DNA from: DATIKM01 sp035477595 | GTDB taxonomy: Bacteria > Armatimonadota > Chthonomonadetes > Chthonomonadales > CAJBBX01 | Assembly (NCBI GenBank): GCA_035477595.1 | Contig: DATIKM010000108.1 | Span: 1 to 64,000 of the forward strand | DNA: 64,000 bases | Direction of reading: 5' to 3' | Part shown: piece after piece, positions 33,968-42,220 of the stretch | Numbering within the stretch: position 1 is the stretch's first letter | How the letters are laid out: each line of letters starts with the position of its first letter | The notes under the pieces: model-generated | Told to the model about the DNA's origin: nothing | The model's input: the letters and a program-made list of their open reading frames with translations, nothing else | Database searches by the model: none | Translations under genes and position numbers: made by a program

Positions 33968-34855
33968 GTGCTGAGATGGGTGAAGGAAGCCTGGCGCTTC
34001 TGCGTCGAGGTGGTCGACGAGTTTTCGCTCCACCGCGGCGGCCTGTTGTCGGCGGCGATCGCCTACTTCACGCTGCTCTCCGTCACCCCTCTCCTCACGA
34101 TCGGCGTGTCCGTAGTTGGCTGGGTCGCGGGCGGCAGCGGCCAGGCCATGGAGGAGATGCACGACATCGTGGCGCGGAGCTTCCCCGCGCAGAGCCAGTT
34201 GGTGTCCGACACCCTGAGCGCCATCGAACGCGACAGGGGGCTCCTCGGCGTGGTCGGCCTGCTGGGATTGGTGCTCACGGGCAGCGGCGTCTTCGCCAGC
34301 CTCGAAGCGGCCTTCAACGCCGTCTGGCGTGTGGGCGAGTCGCGGTCCTGGCTGCGACAGCGCCTGATGGCGGCCAGCATCGCGCTTCTGGCGCCGGTGG
34401 CGTTGCTCGCGTCGATGGCAGCATCGTGGGCGCTCGCCTACGTCCGGGCGGCGCCGACCCCGATCCTCGGAGTGCGACCAGGCGAGATTCCCCTCATCTG
34501 GCAGGTAGCGGGGTTCGTGGCGCCGCTGGGCCTGGTGGTCGCGCTCTTCGTCTTGCTCTACCGCATCATCCCCAACCGTCGGGTGGGCTGGCGATACGCC
34601 TTTCTCGCGGCGACCTTCGCGGGCAGCACCTGGGAGATGGCGAAGCACCTCTTCACCTTCTACCTTGCGCATTTCGCCCGCTACTCCTACGTCTATGGGT
34701 CCCTGGCCGGCGTGGTGATCCTCGCGGTGTGGATCTACCTTTCGGCGGCGACGCTCCTACTGGGCGCCATCATCGCCGCCACGGTCGAGCGCCGCCGGAC
34801 GGGCGCTCCTGCTCCTCCGCTCCATTGCCCGTCGGTCGTTCCAGACGCGCCATGA
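33968..34855 (+). CDS. YihY/BrkB-family inner-membrane protein
   Basis: A 295-residue polytopic membrane protein with about six helices. Seen: the family's opening AAIAYFTLLSVTPLLTI, a periplasmic stretch, GLVLTGSGVFASLEAAFNAVW, and the closing motif YSYVYGSLAGVVILAVWIYLSA. It was once annotated as RNase BN, a label now known to be wrong; the function is unknown. The GTG at 33968 has GGGGAGG about 8 bases upstream. Its 3' end overlaps the convergent YkgJ-like gene by 86 bases. Confidence 0.92.
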   Translation: MLRWVKEAWRFCVEVVDEFSLHRGGLLSAAIAYFTLLSVTPLLTIGVSVVGWVAGGSGQAMEEMHDIVARSFPAQSQLVSDTLSAIERDRGLLGVVGLLGLVLTGSGVFASLEAAFNAVWRVGESRSWLRQRLMAASIALLAPVALLASMAASWALAYVRAAPTPILGVRPGEIPLIWQVAGFVAPLGLVVALFVLLYRIIPNRRVGWRYAFLAATFAGSTWEMAKHLFTFYLAHFARYSYVYGSLAGVVILAVWIYLSAATLLLGAIIAATVERRRTGAPAPPLHCPSVVPDAP

Positions 34856-35276
34856 GGTCTCCGTGGGCAGCCTCCAGTCGCCGGACCAGCCGCCTCAGGC
34901 GGTCGAGCGCCGGGCGATCGAGCTCGGCGTGCATGATGGGACACAGGTAGGCGGTGCAGCCGAACGGGCGCAGGTCGTCGGGGAACGTACATCCGCCAGG
35001 CCCGAGGTACTCGCACGGCTCTGGCGCTGACCCCTCGCCAGCCGGCAGCAACGCCTCCATCCAACCTTCGGCGGCGCGAGCCACGGCGGCGTCAATGCCA
35101 TCGGGCGGGCGCCATCCGGCACTCGCGGCCAGCAGGATGTCGGCCGGCTGCACGCGCGCAGGCCGCACGCAGCATGGAGTCACGCACGCACTGCAGAAGC
35201 GGCGCGTGAACGGGTCGAAGGCGCGGCGGACCTCGCGCTGCGCGCGCCGGTACTCGGCCAGGGGGTTGCGGTTCAC
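34770..35276 (-). CDS. YkgJ-like cysteine-cluster (metal-binding) protein
   Basis: Seen: FCSACVTPCC followed by CEYLGPGGCTFPDDLRPFGC and CTAYLCP, the eight-Cys pattern of the YkgJ (CxxCxxCC) family thought to bind zinc or an iron-sulfur centre. Length 168. The start is GTG at 35276 (GCGAGGC directly before it, no upstream ATG makes sense); a longer open frame upstream is antisense to lysA. The last 28 codons overlap the convergent YihY gene. Function unknown. Confidence 0.8.
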   Translation of the reverse strand: MNRNPLAEYRRAQREVRRAFDPFTRRFCSACVTPCCVRPARVQPADILLAASAGWRPPDGIDAAVARAAEGWMEALLPAGEGSAPEPCEYLGPGGCTFPDDLRPFGCTAYLCPIMHAELDRPALDRLRRLVRRLEAAHGDLMARLERPTGNGAEEQERPSGGARPWRR

Positions 35277-35621
35277 GCCTCGCAGTTCGGCGAGGCGCTC
35301 GGCGCCACCTCCGCCACGCGGAAAGAGGGCCTGCGAAGACCAGCCCCGCAGGCCGTGCCCAGGAAAAGGAGGTTGTGTGCTTGCGCTCACCGTGCCCGCG
35401 GCGTCCAGGACGCCACACCGGGCACAACGGCTTGTTCCATGTTCGCGCGCGGCCCTAACCAACTTTTTTTGGCAGCTTCTGCCGAGTGTGGCCCGGTTCC
35501 ACGCCTGAGCGCCTGATCGCCCCGAGTTTGCTGCCTTCCGAGTGCGCAGACCCGGCTCTACGGTCGCGCGCCGCGGGCGCGCCCATCGCGCGCCGCGGGC
35601 GCTGGTGGAGCGTTGCGCGTG
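35277..35621. other. Intergenic between the YkgJ-like gene and the lysA promoter
   Basis: About 345 bases without a recognisable gene. There is an isolated T7 tract at 35464-35470 followed on the plus strand by a small GGCAG-CTT-CTGCC hairpin. The T-run is on the wrong side for a terminator on either strand. On the minus strand the A-tract could act as an UP element for the YkgJ-like gene, but no good -10 was found. Confidence 0.4.
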
Positions 35622-35651
35622 TTGCCGCGCCTCCATCCGCTGGGGTATAAC
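35622..35651 (+). promoter_or_regulatory. Promoter of lysA
   Basis: TTGCCG (35622-35627), 18-base spacer, TATAAC (35646-35651). The predicted start near 35657 coincides with the first base of the first leader hairpin, which supports the assignment. Leader length to the lysA ATG is about 133 bases. Confidence 0.68.
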
Positions 35652-35656
35652 TCCAG

Positions 35657-35706
35657 CGATGCAGGCGCTAAGACTCCTGCATCGTGGCCAGTCCTGGCGC
35701 CGATGC
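35657..35706 (+). ncRNA. Structured lysA leader RNA with competing hairpins
   Basis: Seen: a perfect 9-bp hairpin CGATGCAGG (35657-35665) with CCTGCATCG (35676-35684). Its 3' arm GCATCG (35679-35684) is also complementary to CGATGC at 35701-35706 (7 bp with the flanking T-A) and to a third CGATGC at 35728-35733, which invades the terminator. A single arm can thus pair with any of three copies. The leader is too short for the classical lysine riboswitch (about 170 bases) and no T-box features were seen. The class is unknown; riboswitch, protein-binding attenuator or simple thermosensor are all possible. Confidence 0.5.
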
Positions 35707-35745
35707 ACGCGAACCGCTGCCCGATGGCGATGCGGTTCGCGTTTT
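35707..35745 (+). terminator. Intrinsic terminator (attenuator) in the lysA leader
   Basis: A perfect 11-bp stem, ACGCGAACCGC (35707-35717) with GCGGTTCGCGT (35732-35742), a 14-base loop, and TTTT at 35742-35745. It lies 45 bases before the lysA ATG and after the lysA promoter, so it can only regulate lysA and the genes behind it. Confidence 0.78.
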
Positions 35746-35789
35746 GCTACGGATGGTGCGCCGACGGCGGAATGGGGAGCGTCTGATCG

Positions 35790-37139
35790 ATGCTGCTGGG
35801 AACGCAGAGGGTCAACGAGCGAGGGCATCTGGAGATCGGCGGCTGCGACGCGGTGAGCCTGGCGGCGGAGTTCGGCACGCCGCTCTACGTGCTCGATGAG
35901 GCTGCCGTCCGGCGCGCCTGCCGCGAGTACAGAAGGGCCTTCGAGTCGCGGTACCCGCGCAACGTGATCTGCTATGCCAGCAAGGCTTTCCTGACGTTCG
36001 CCATGGCGCGGATCGTGGCGGAGGAGGGCCTCAGCCTCGATGTGGCGGCTCTCGGCGAGCTCTACACAGCTCTTCGGGCGGGCTTCCCGTCGCGGCGCAT
36101 CAACCTGCACGGCAACAACAAGTCGCGCGAGGAACTGGAGATGGCGGTGCGGCGGCGCGTCGGCCACGTGGTGCTCGATCACCTGGCCGAGATCGACCAG
36201 CTTGCCGCCCTCGCGCGGTCGCACCGAAGGCGCGTGGCGGTGCTCGTCCGGTGTGCACCGGGCGTCGACCCCGATACGCACCGCTTCATCCGCACCGGCC
36301 AGGCCGACACGAAGTTCGGCCTCAACATCCACGACGGCTCCGCCCTCGAGGGCGTGCGTCGCGTGCTGGCCAGCGCCAACCTTCGCTTCGACGGAATCCA
36401 CTGCCACATCGGTTCGCAAATACTGGACGCGGCATCGCACACGGAGGCGGTCCAGGAGATGGTGGCGTTCATGGCGAGCATCCGTGAGGCCACGGGAGCC
36501 CTCTGCGACATTGTGAACATCGGCGGCGGCCTGGGCGTGAGGTACCGCTCGACGGACCGCCCGCCGGCATTCGATGAGTTTGCGGAATCCATCTGCTCGA
36601 GACTCCACGACTCGCTCCGCACCTTTGGATTGCCGCTGCCCATCCTGCAGCAGGAGCCCGGGCGCGCCATTGTGGGAGAGGCCGGTACGACGCTGTACAC
36701 GGTCGGCGTGGTGAAGACGGTGCCAGTAACCGGCGGCCCGGGGCGGCGCACCTACGTGGCCATCGATGGCGGGCTGTCCGACAATCCGCGGCCCCAGCTC
36801 TACGGGGCGGTCTATGAGGTGGTCGCGGCGAACCGTGCCGGCGAGCCGCACGACCGGACGATCTCCGTGGCGGGCAAGCACTGTGAGACCGACGTGCTCG
36901 TGCGCGACGCGAAGTGCGCTCCTGTCGAGCCTGGCGACGTGCTGGCCGTGCAGACGACCGGGGCCTACAACCACTCCATGGCAAGCAACTACAACCGTAT
37001 GCTGCGCCCTGCCGTAGTGCTTGTTAATGACGGGCGCGCGGACCTGATCGTGGAGCGCGAGCGGCTCGAGGACCTGGTGCGTCGCGAGGTCGTGCCCGAA
37101 CGCCTGCGAGCGCGCGGGCGGGCCCCCGTCGCGGTGTAG
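35790..37139 (+). CDS. lysA: Diaminopimelate decarboxylase
   Basis: The last step of lysine synthesis, PLP-dependent. Seen: the PLP lysine in CYASKAFLTF (K65), HCHIGSQ, the glycine-rich phosphate loop NIGGGLGVRY, EPGRAIVG, and the dimer-site cysteine in GKHCETDVLV with TGAYNHSMASNYN. Length 449. The ATG at 35790 has a GGGGA 11 bases upstream. It is the first gene of a plus-strand group with an M50 protease, trpS and a ROK-like kinase, and is under the leader attenuator. Confidence 0.96.
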   Translation: MLLGTQRVNERGHLEIGGCDAVSLAAEFGTPLYVLDEAAVRRACREYRRAFESRYPRNVICYASKAFLTFAMARIVAEEGLSLDVAALGELYTALRAGFPSRRINLHGNNKSREELEMAVRRRVGHVVLDHLAEIDQLAALARSHRRRVAVLVRCAPGVDPDTHRFIRTGQADTKFGLNIHDGSALEGVRRVLASANLRFDGIHCHIGSQILDAASHTEAVQEMVAFMASIREATGALCDIVNIGGGLGVRYRSTDRPPAFDEFAESICSRLHDSLRTFGLPLPILQQEPGRAIVGEAGTTLYTVGVVKTVPVTGGPGRRTYVAIDGGLSDNPRPQLYGAVYEVVAANRAGEPHDRTISVAGKHCETDVLVRDAKCAPVEPGDVLAVQTTGAYNHSMASNYNRMLRPAVVLVNDGRADLIVERERLEDLVRREVVPERLRARGRAPVAV

Positions 37140-37171
37140 CGCCGGGCGCCGAGGCGAGGAGCGGACAGGAA

Positions 37172-37792
37172 GTGGAATTCAACATTCAGCACATGGTCAT
37201 CGTGCTCGCCCAGCTCATTCTGGCCGTCACGATCCACGAGTTCGCGCACGCGTACTCGGCGGATCGCCTGGGCGACCCGACCCCGCGGCGTCAGGGCCGC
37301 ATCTCTCTCTTACCGCCCGATCATCTGGACCCGATCGGCACGGTGATGATGGTGATCACGACCATCACGGGCTTCGGGATCGGCTGGGGCAAACCGGTTA
37401 TGGTGAACCCCGGCAACTTCCGGAACCCGCGCCGCGACCACGGTATGGTCGCGGCGGCCGGCCCGCTCTCCAACGTGGTGATGGCAGTCCTGTTTGCGCT
37501 GACACTGCGGTTCGGCCTTGTGCCCGAGGACTCCATGCTCGGCGCGTTCATCTTGATGGGTGTCGTAGTAAATCTCAGCCTCTTCGTGTTCAACCTGCTG
37601 CCCATATCGCCGCTCGATGGCTCCTCGGTCGTGACGGCGCTCCTGCCCTATGATGCGGCGATGCGCTACCGGGCGTGGATGCAGGCCTACGGGCTATTCG
37701 TGTTTCTGGGGCTGGTGCTGCTGTTCCCACGGTTCCTCTCGATGATCATTGGGCCGCCCGTCAGCGCGATGATGGGCGTCCTGCTGCCCTGA
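37172..37792 (+). CDS. M50-family membrane zinc protease (site-2 protease type)
   Basis: A 206-residue membrane protein of the YwhC/FtsH-less S2P group. Seen: the zinc motif HEFAHAYSADRLGD at about 22-35, WGKPVMVNP, HGMVAAAGPLSNVV, and the second ligand region NLLPISPLDGSSV where Asp binds zinc. No PDZ or CBS domain. The start is GTG at 37172 with AGGA 4 bases before it, 32 bases after lysA. In many genomes this family sits next to trpS and ScpA, as here with trpS. Confidence 0.92.
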   Translation: MEFNIQHMVIVLAQLILAVTIHEFAHAYSADRLGDPTPRRQGRISLLPPDHLDPIGTVMMVITTITGFGIGWGKPVMVNPGNFRNPRRDHGMVAAAGPLSNVVMAVLFALTLRFGLVPEDSMLGAFILMGVVVNLSLFVFNLLPISPLDGSSVVTALLPYDAAMRYRAWMQAYGLFVFLGLVLLFPRFLSMIIGPPVSAMMGVLLP

Positions 37793-37881
37793 TGGCGACG
37801 GTGGCCGCTGCACCGCCGGACTGACAACCACCACGCCGGTGCGGCGCTCCACCGAGCGTGACCGGCTCCCGGAGGCACACC

Positions 37882-38871
37882 GTGACGCAGAAGCGACTCC
37901 TCAGCGGCATGCAGCCAACCGGACGGCTGCATCTCGGCCACCTCGCGGGCGTCCTTGCCAACTGGGTGCGGATGCAGCACGAGTACGAGATGTACTGCTG
38001 TGTGGTGGACTGGCACTCGCTGACGACGCTCTACGACCGCACTGAGGAGGTCGCTCAGGCCACGCGCGAGGTGGCGGCGGACTACGTCGCCGCAGGCCTC
38101 GACCCCGCGAAGTGCGCGATCTTCGTGCAGTCCCACGTCAAGGAGCACGCCGAGTTGCATCTGCTCCTGTCCATGGTGACGCCAATCGGCTGGCTGGAGC
38201 GGGTGCCCACCTACAAGGAGAAGCGGGACAACCTAGGTCTGAACGAGGAGTCGGTCTCCTACGGTCTGCTCGGGTACCCAGTGCTGATGGCGTCGGACAT
38301 TCTGGTGTACCGAGCCCAAGCGGTGCCAGTCGGCAGGGATCAGCTTCCGCACCTGGAGCTGACGCGGGAGATCGCGCGGCGCTTCAACCGGCTCTACGGC
38401 GATGTCTTCCCAGAGCCCGCGCCAGTCATCGACGAGTTTGCCGCCGTGGTGCCGGGCCTCGACGGCCGCAAGATGAGCAAGTCATACGGGAACGCGATCT
38501 ACCTGGCGGACGAGGCGGACGTGGTGGCCCAGAAGGTGAACCAGTCCTACACCACGCCCACCAAGATGCGCATGACCGACCCCGGCGACCCCGAGAACTG
38601 CGTTGTGTGCCAGCTTCGGCGCGCGTACGACCCGATGGGCTATGTGCCCTCGTGGGAGGAAGATCGCCGCGGCTTGCGCGGGTGCGTGCAGAACAAGCGC
38701 GAGCTGACGGAGGTCCTGAACGCTCGCCTTGAGCCAATCCGTGCCCGGCGGCGCGAGCTGCTCTCGGACCCGGTCCAGCTCGACAGCATCCTGCGGGACG
38801 GAGCCGAGCGCGCCCGATCGGTCGCGAGCGACACCATGTCCATGGTCCGGAGGGCGATGCACCTCGCGTAG
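37882..38871 (+). CDS. trpS: Tryptophanyl-tRNA synthetase
   Basis: Class I aminoacyl-tRNA synthetase. Seen: GMQPTGRLHLGHL with the HIGH-equivalent HLGH at 17-20, the tryptophan pocket around PVLMASDILVYRA, PVGRDQLPHLELTREIA, and DGRKMSKSYGNAI with KMSKS. Length 329. The GTG at 37882 has GGAGG 7 bases upstream, a much better start than the GTG at 37858. It follows the M50 protease by 89 bases. Confidence 0.96.
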   Translation: MTQKRLLSGMQPTGRLHLGHLAGVLANWVRMQHEYEMYCCVVDWHSLTTLYDRTEEVAQATREVAADYVAAGLDPAKCAIFVQSHVKEHAELHLLLSMVTPIGWLERVPTYKEKRDNLGLNEESVSYGLLGYPVLMASDILVYRAQAVPVGRDQLPHLELTREIARRFNRLYGDVFPEPAPVIDEFAAVVPGLDGRKMSKSYGNAIYLADEADVVAQKVNQSYTTPTKMRMTDPGDPENCVVCQLRRAYDPMGYVPSWEEDRRGLRGCVQNKRELTEVLNARLEPIRARRRELLSDPVQLDSILRDGAERARSVASDTMSMVRRAMHLA

Positions 38872-38915
38872 GGTGCGCTCAGGGATCGTCTTCAGTACGC
38901 GACAGAGAGGTGACG

Positions 38916-40319
38916 ATGAACGAAGGTTGCCACATCGATGTTCGTCCCCGCGTCCCTGCGCCGCTCGACTCGGCGTTCCGTCCCGCTGCGCTCGTGGCGC
39001 GAGCGCACGCAGACCTGGTGCGGGCGGAGGGCGGCGGGTCGCCGCTCCGCATTGCGCTCGAGCGTGGCAGTGGGTTCGTGTCTGTCTGGGAGACGCGCGT
39101 CCTGCCTCCCGACCATCCTGCCTTCGGGCTCTCGCTGCGCTTGGCCGAGCGCGCTGTCAAGTTCCTCCTCTGGCAGCGAGGGGGCTGGAAGGTCACCGTG
39201 GGCGCGTTCGCGGAGGTGGGCTCCCACATCGGCTCGATCTACGCACCGGGCGGCCCGCGCGCGTTCGACGCCAGGTTCATGGGCAACGTCTTTGAGGCCC
39301 CGTTCACCATCGTGGTGGTCGACCCGGACAATGTGCCGGAGCCTCGCGAGAGCGCTGCCGCCATCGGCAGGCACCTCGACGGCTGTCGCGTGGGCTTCGA
39401 TCTGGGGGCCAGCGACCGCAAGGCGAGCGCCGTCATCGACGGCGACGCCGTGTTCAGCGAGGAGGTGCCCTGGGACCCGCGCAACCAGTCCGACCCGACC
39501 TACCACTACAACGGTGTGATGGACTCCATCCGACGCGCCGCCTCCCACCTGCCACGCCTGGACGCGGTGGGCGGCAGCGCCGCGGGCATCTACATCGACA
39601 ACCGCGCCCGTGTGGCGTCCCTGTTCCGCGGCGTGCCGCAGGAGGCGTTCGCCCTCCACATCGCTGACCTCTTCCTACGGATCGGCCACGAGCTCGGCGT
39701 GCCCATCGAGGTTGCCAACGACGGTGACGTGACCGCCCTCGCGGGCTCCATGTCGCTCGGCGAGAACCCCGTGCTCGGCCTGGCGTTCGGGTCCAGCCTC
39801 GCGGCCGGCTACGTCGACGCGCAGGGCCGGATCACTGGCTGGCTGAACGAGCTGGCCTTCGCCCCCATCGACGACCGCACCGACGCGCCGGTCGACGAGT
39901 GGTCCGGGGACGCCGGCTGCGGGGTGCAGTACCTCTCGCAGGTGGGCGCCGTGCGGGTCGCGGAGGGCGCCGGCATTGACCTTGGCGCCGGCCGACCGCT
40001 GCCGGAGAAGCTGGAAGCGCTGCAGGCCCGGATGGCGGCCGGCGAGGAACGGGTTCGGCAGGTCTACGAGACGCTCGGCGTGTACCTGGGCTACGCGGTG
40101 GCGCACTACGCCAGCTTCTACGAGCTGCGCCACATCCTGGCGCTGGGACGCGTGACGACCGGGCGGGGCGGCGATGTGATGATGGAGGTGGCCAATCGCG
40201 TGCTGGCCGCCGACTTCCCGGAGGTCGCGGAGAAGGTGCGGCTCGCCCTGCCGGACGAGAAGAGCCGGCGCGTGGGCCAGAGCATCGCGGCGGCGAGCCT
40301 GCCGGCGCTGGCGCGCTGA
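38916..40319 (+). CDS. ROK-like / ASKHA-fold sugar kinase, divergent
   Basis: Seen: the phosphate-1 motif VGFDLGASDRKASAVI, in a domain that begins only after about 160 residues of unmatched N-terminal sequence, an interdomain AVGGSAAGIYI, and VANDGDVTALAGSMSLGE, which corresponds to the catalytic-Asp NDANxAALGE motif of ROK kinases with changes. A GAGCGxQ-like zinc motif is not evident (DAGCGVQYLSQ has one Cys). Length 467 is larger than usual ROK proteins (about 300). ATG at 38916 has AGAGAGG about 5 bases before it. The substrate is unknown. Confidence 0.75.
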   Translation: MNEGCHIDVRPRVPAPLDSAFRPAALVARAHADLVRAEGGGSPLRIALERGSGFVSVWETRVLPPDHPAFGLSLRLAERAVKFLLWQRGGWKVTVGAFAEVGSHIGSIYAPGGPRAFDARFMGNVFEAPFTIVVVDPDNVPEPRESAAAIGRHLDGCRVGFDLGASDRKASAVIDGDAVFSEEVPWDPRNQSDPTYHYNGVMDSIRRAASHLPRLDAVGGSAAGIYIDNRARVASLFRGVPQEAFALHIADLFLRIGHELGVPIEVANDGDVTALAGSMSLGENPVLGLAFGSSLAAGYVDAQGRITGWLNELAFAPIDDRTDAPVDEWSGDAGCGVQYLSQVGAVRVAEGAGIDLGAGRPLPEKLEALQARMAAGEERVRQVYETLGVYLGYAVAHYASFYELRHILALGRVTTGRGGDVMMEVANRVLAADFPEVAEKVRLALPDEKSRRVGQSIAAASLPALAR

Positions 40320-40347
40320 TCCGCCCCCCCGGATGGTATCCGGTTGC

Positions 40348-40379
40348 GAGCCCCGGAGCGCGGCGCGGCTCCGGGGCTC
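40348..40379. terminator. Bidirectional hairpin between convergent kinase genes
   Basis: A perfect 12-bp stem, GAGCCCCGGAGC (40348-40359) with GCTCCGGGGCTC (40368-40379), and an 8-base loop, extendable by one more C-G pair, between the stops of the ROK-like and FGGY kinases. There is no T-run, so it may depend on stem strength or act mainly as an mRNA end stabiliser. Confidence 0.6.
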
Positions 40380-40385
40380 GTCGCG

Positions 40386-42032
40386 TCAGAAGCCGGCCAT
40401 CCGGCGCCGGCGCTTGAGCTGCTCGCGGTACAGGTCCTGGAAGATCGCAAACTTGGCGCGGTGGTATGCGGCGGTCTCGCGCCTGGGGCGCACCGTGGCG
40501 CCGGCGCGGCTCATGGCCTGCATGGCGCGGTAGATGCTGGGGTAGGCGCCTGCCGCCGTGGCGGCCAGGACCGCGGAGCCAAGGAGCACGGCCTCCGGCT
40601 CATTCGGCAGGACGAATGTGCAGCCCGTGGCGTCTGCGTGCTCCTGAAGCCAGAGCGGGTTGCGCGTGCCTCCGCCGGTCACCAGCACCTTGCGGATGGA
40701 GTAGCCGGCGCGGTTCATGGCCGCCACGATGTCGCGCGTCCCGTAGGCCACCGCCTGGATGGTGGCGTAGTACCGGAGCGCCTGCGATGTGATCGAGGTG
40801 TCCAGCGAGATGCCGTCAATGGTCGCGCGCGCGTGCGGGTCGGCCTTTGGAGACCGGTTGCCAAGGAAGTCGGGAAGCACGTGGACGGCGCGCGTTACCT
40901 CCGGTCCGCATGACTGCTCCGCCTGCAGGCGGGCTACCTCGGCGTTCAGCAACTCGTAGACGGTGCGCCTCCGCCGCTTCGCCTCGGCTGCGAGCCGCGG
41001 TGCGTTCGCGTGATCCGCGATGGCATGGTCGATGGCGCTGCCGGCTGTCGACTGGCCGCCCTCCGTGAGCCACATGCCAGGGACCATCGCGCCGTAGTAG
41101 GGGCCCCAGACGCCGTCGATGAAGCGCGGCTCGCGCGACACGGCCATGTGGCAGTTGGAGGTGCCGCCGATCAGTGCGACGGCGGTCTCGAGCGCAGCGA
41201 GGTCCGTGTCTGCCTTGCCGCTCCACACTGCGCCCATCAGCCCCAGGCCACCAGCGTGCGCGTCGATGATGCCCACGCCTACCGCCGTTGCGGTGGTGAG
41301 ACCGAGGTCTGCCGCGGCGCGCTCCGTGAGTGGACCGATGCGCTCGCCCATGGGCCGCACGTCGTCGACGACCCTGCCGCCGTCGAAGACGTCGCCAATA
41401 CCGATGGCGCGGAAGTAGTCGCGGTCCCAACGACCCCGCTCACCCTCGTGGCCGAGGTAGGTCCACTTGCAGACCACGGTACAGAGGCTACGCACGTCGA
41501 TCCCAGTCGAGCGCCACGTCAGGTAGTCGGCCAAATCGAAGAACCTGGCGACCCATGCCCAGGTCGACGGCAGGTGACGCTTCAGCCAGAGCAGCTTCGG
41601 CGTCTCCATCTCGGGCGAGAGCCTTCCGCCCACGTAGCGGAGCACTTCGTAGCCGCCGGCGTTGATCTCGTCGGTCTCGGCAAGGGCTCGGTGGTCCATC
41701 CAGACGATGATGTCGCGCTCGGCGACGCCCTCATCATTGACGGCGACCGGTTCTCCGTTAGCGCCGACCGCCACGAGCGAGCAGGTCGCGTCGAACCCTA
41801 TCCCGACAACTGCTTCGGGCGGCACGTCCGCCCGTTCACGGCTCCCGCGCACCACCTGGCATACCGCGCGCCAGATGTCGGTGGATGACTGCTCCGCGTA
41901 GTCAGGCTTGGGCTTCCAGAGCCGGATCGGCTCCGTGGCTGACGCGAGCATCTTGCCGTTCAGATTGAACACGCCTGCGCGCGCGCTGCCCGTGCCCACA
42001 TCGACCCCGATGACAACCCTGTCCCGGCTCAT
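40386..42032 (-). CDS. FGGY-family pentulose (ribulokinase-like) kinase
   Basis: ATP-dependent sugar kinase with two ASKHA domains. Seen: VVIGVDVGTGSARAGVF at the start, GIGFDATCSLVAV typical of the ribulokinase/FGGY pentulose subgroup, VWMDHRA, the C-terminal VLVTGGGTRNPLWLQEHAD ATP motif, and LLGSAVLAATAAGAY. Length 548. The ATG at 42032 has AGGAGG 6 bases upstream. A D-ribulose kinase role is likely, but L-ribulose or D-xylulose cannot be excluded. Convergent with the ROK-like kinase; no araA/araD-like genes are nearby. Confidence 0.9.
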   Translation of the reverse strand: MSRDRVVIGVDVGTGSARAGVFNLNGKMLASATEPIRLWKPKPDYAEQSSTDIWRAVCQVVRGSRERADVPPEAVVGIGFDATCSLVAVGANGEPVAVNDEGVAERDIIVWMDHRALAETDEINAGGYEVLRYVGGRLSPEMETPKLLWLKRHLPSTWAWVARFFDLADYLTWRSTGIDVRSLCTVVCKWTYLGHEGERGRWDRDYFRAIGIGDVFDGGRVVDDVRPMGERIGPLTERAAADLGLTTATAVGVGIIDAHAGGLGLMGAVWSGKADTDLAALETAVALIGGTSNCHMAVSREPRFIDGVWGPYYGAMVPGMWLTEGGQSTAGSAIDHAIADHANAPRLAAEAKRRRRTVYELLNAEVARLQAEQSCGPEVTRAVHVLPDFLGNRSPKADPHARATIDGISLDTSITSQALRYYATIQAVAYGTRDIVAAMNRAGYSIRKVLVTGGGTRNPLWLQEHADATGCTFVLPNEPEAVLLGSAVLAATAAGAYPSIYRAMQAMSRAGATVRPRRETAAYHRAKFAIFQDLYREQLKRRRRMAGF

Positions 42033-42220
42033 GCACACCTCCTGCACGCGATGGCGCTCTGTCGCCCCACCGTTCGCGCCCGCCGGTGCCGAGTCCTGCG
42101 GGATGCCGGAGGAGCACCCTCACGTCCTGCAACCGGCACCCCACTTGCCACGCTCCAGCGACGCAGGCAGACGGCCGCCGCTCGCCCGAATCGCCGCCCA
42201 GATCGCAGACACCGCGTGGT

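Noticed and set aside
35464..35485. T-run followed by a small hairpin, considered as a terminator
   Set aside because: The T-run precedes the hairpin on the plus strand and becomes an A-run after it on the minus strand, the wrong order for both.
35277..36974. Long minus-strand extension of the YkgJ-like frame to 734 codons
   Set aside because: It runs antisense through lysA; the family similarity and a GTG start place the gene start at 35276.
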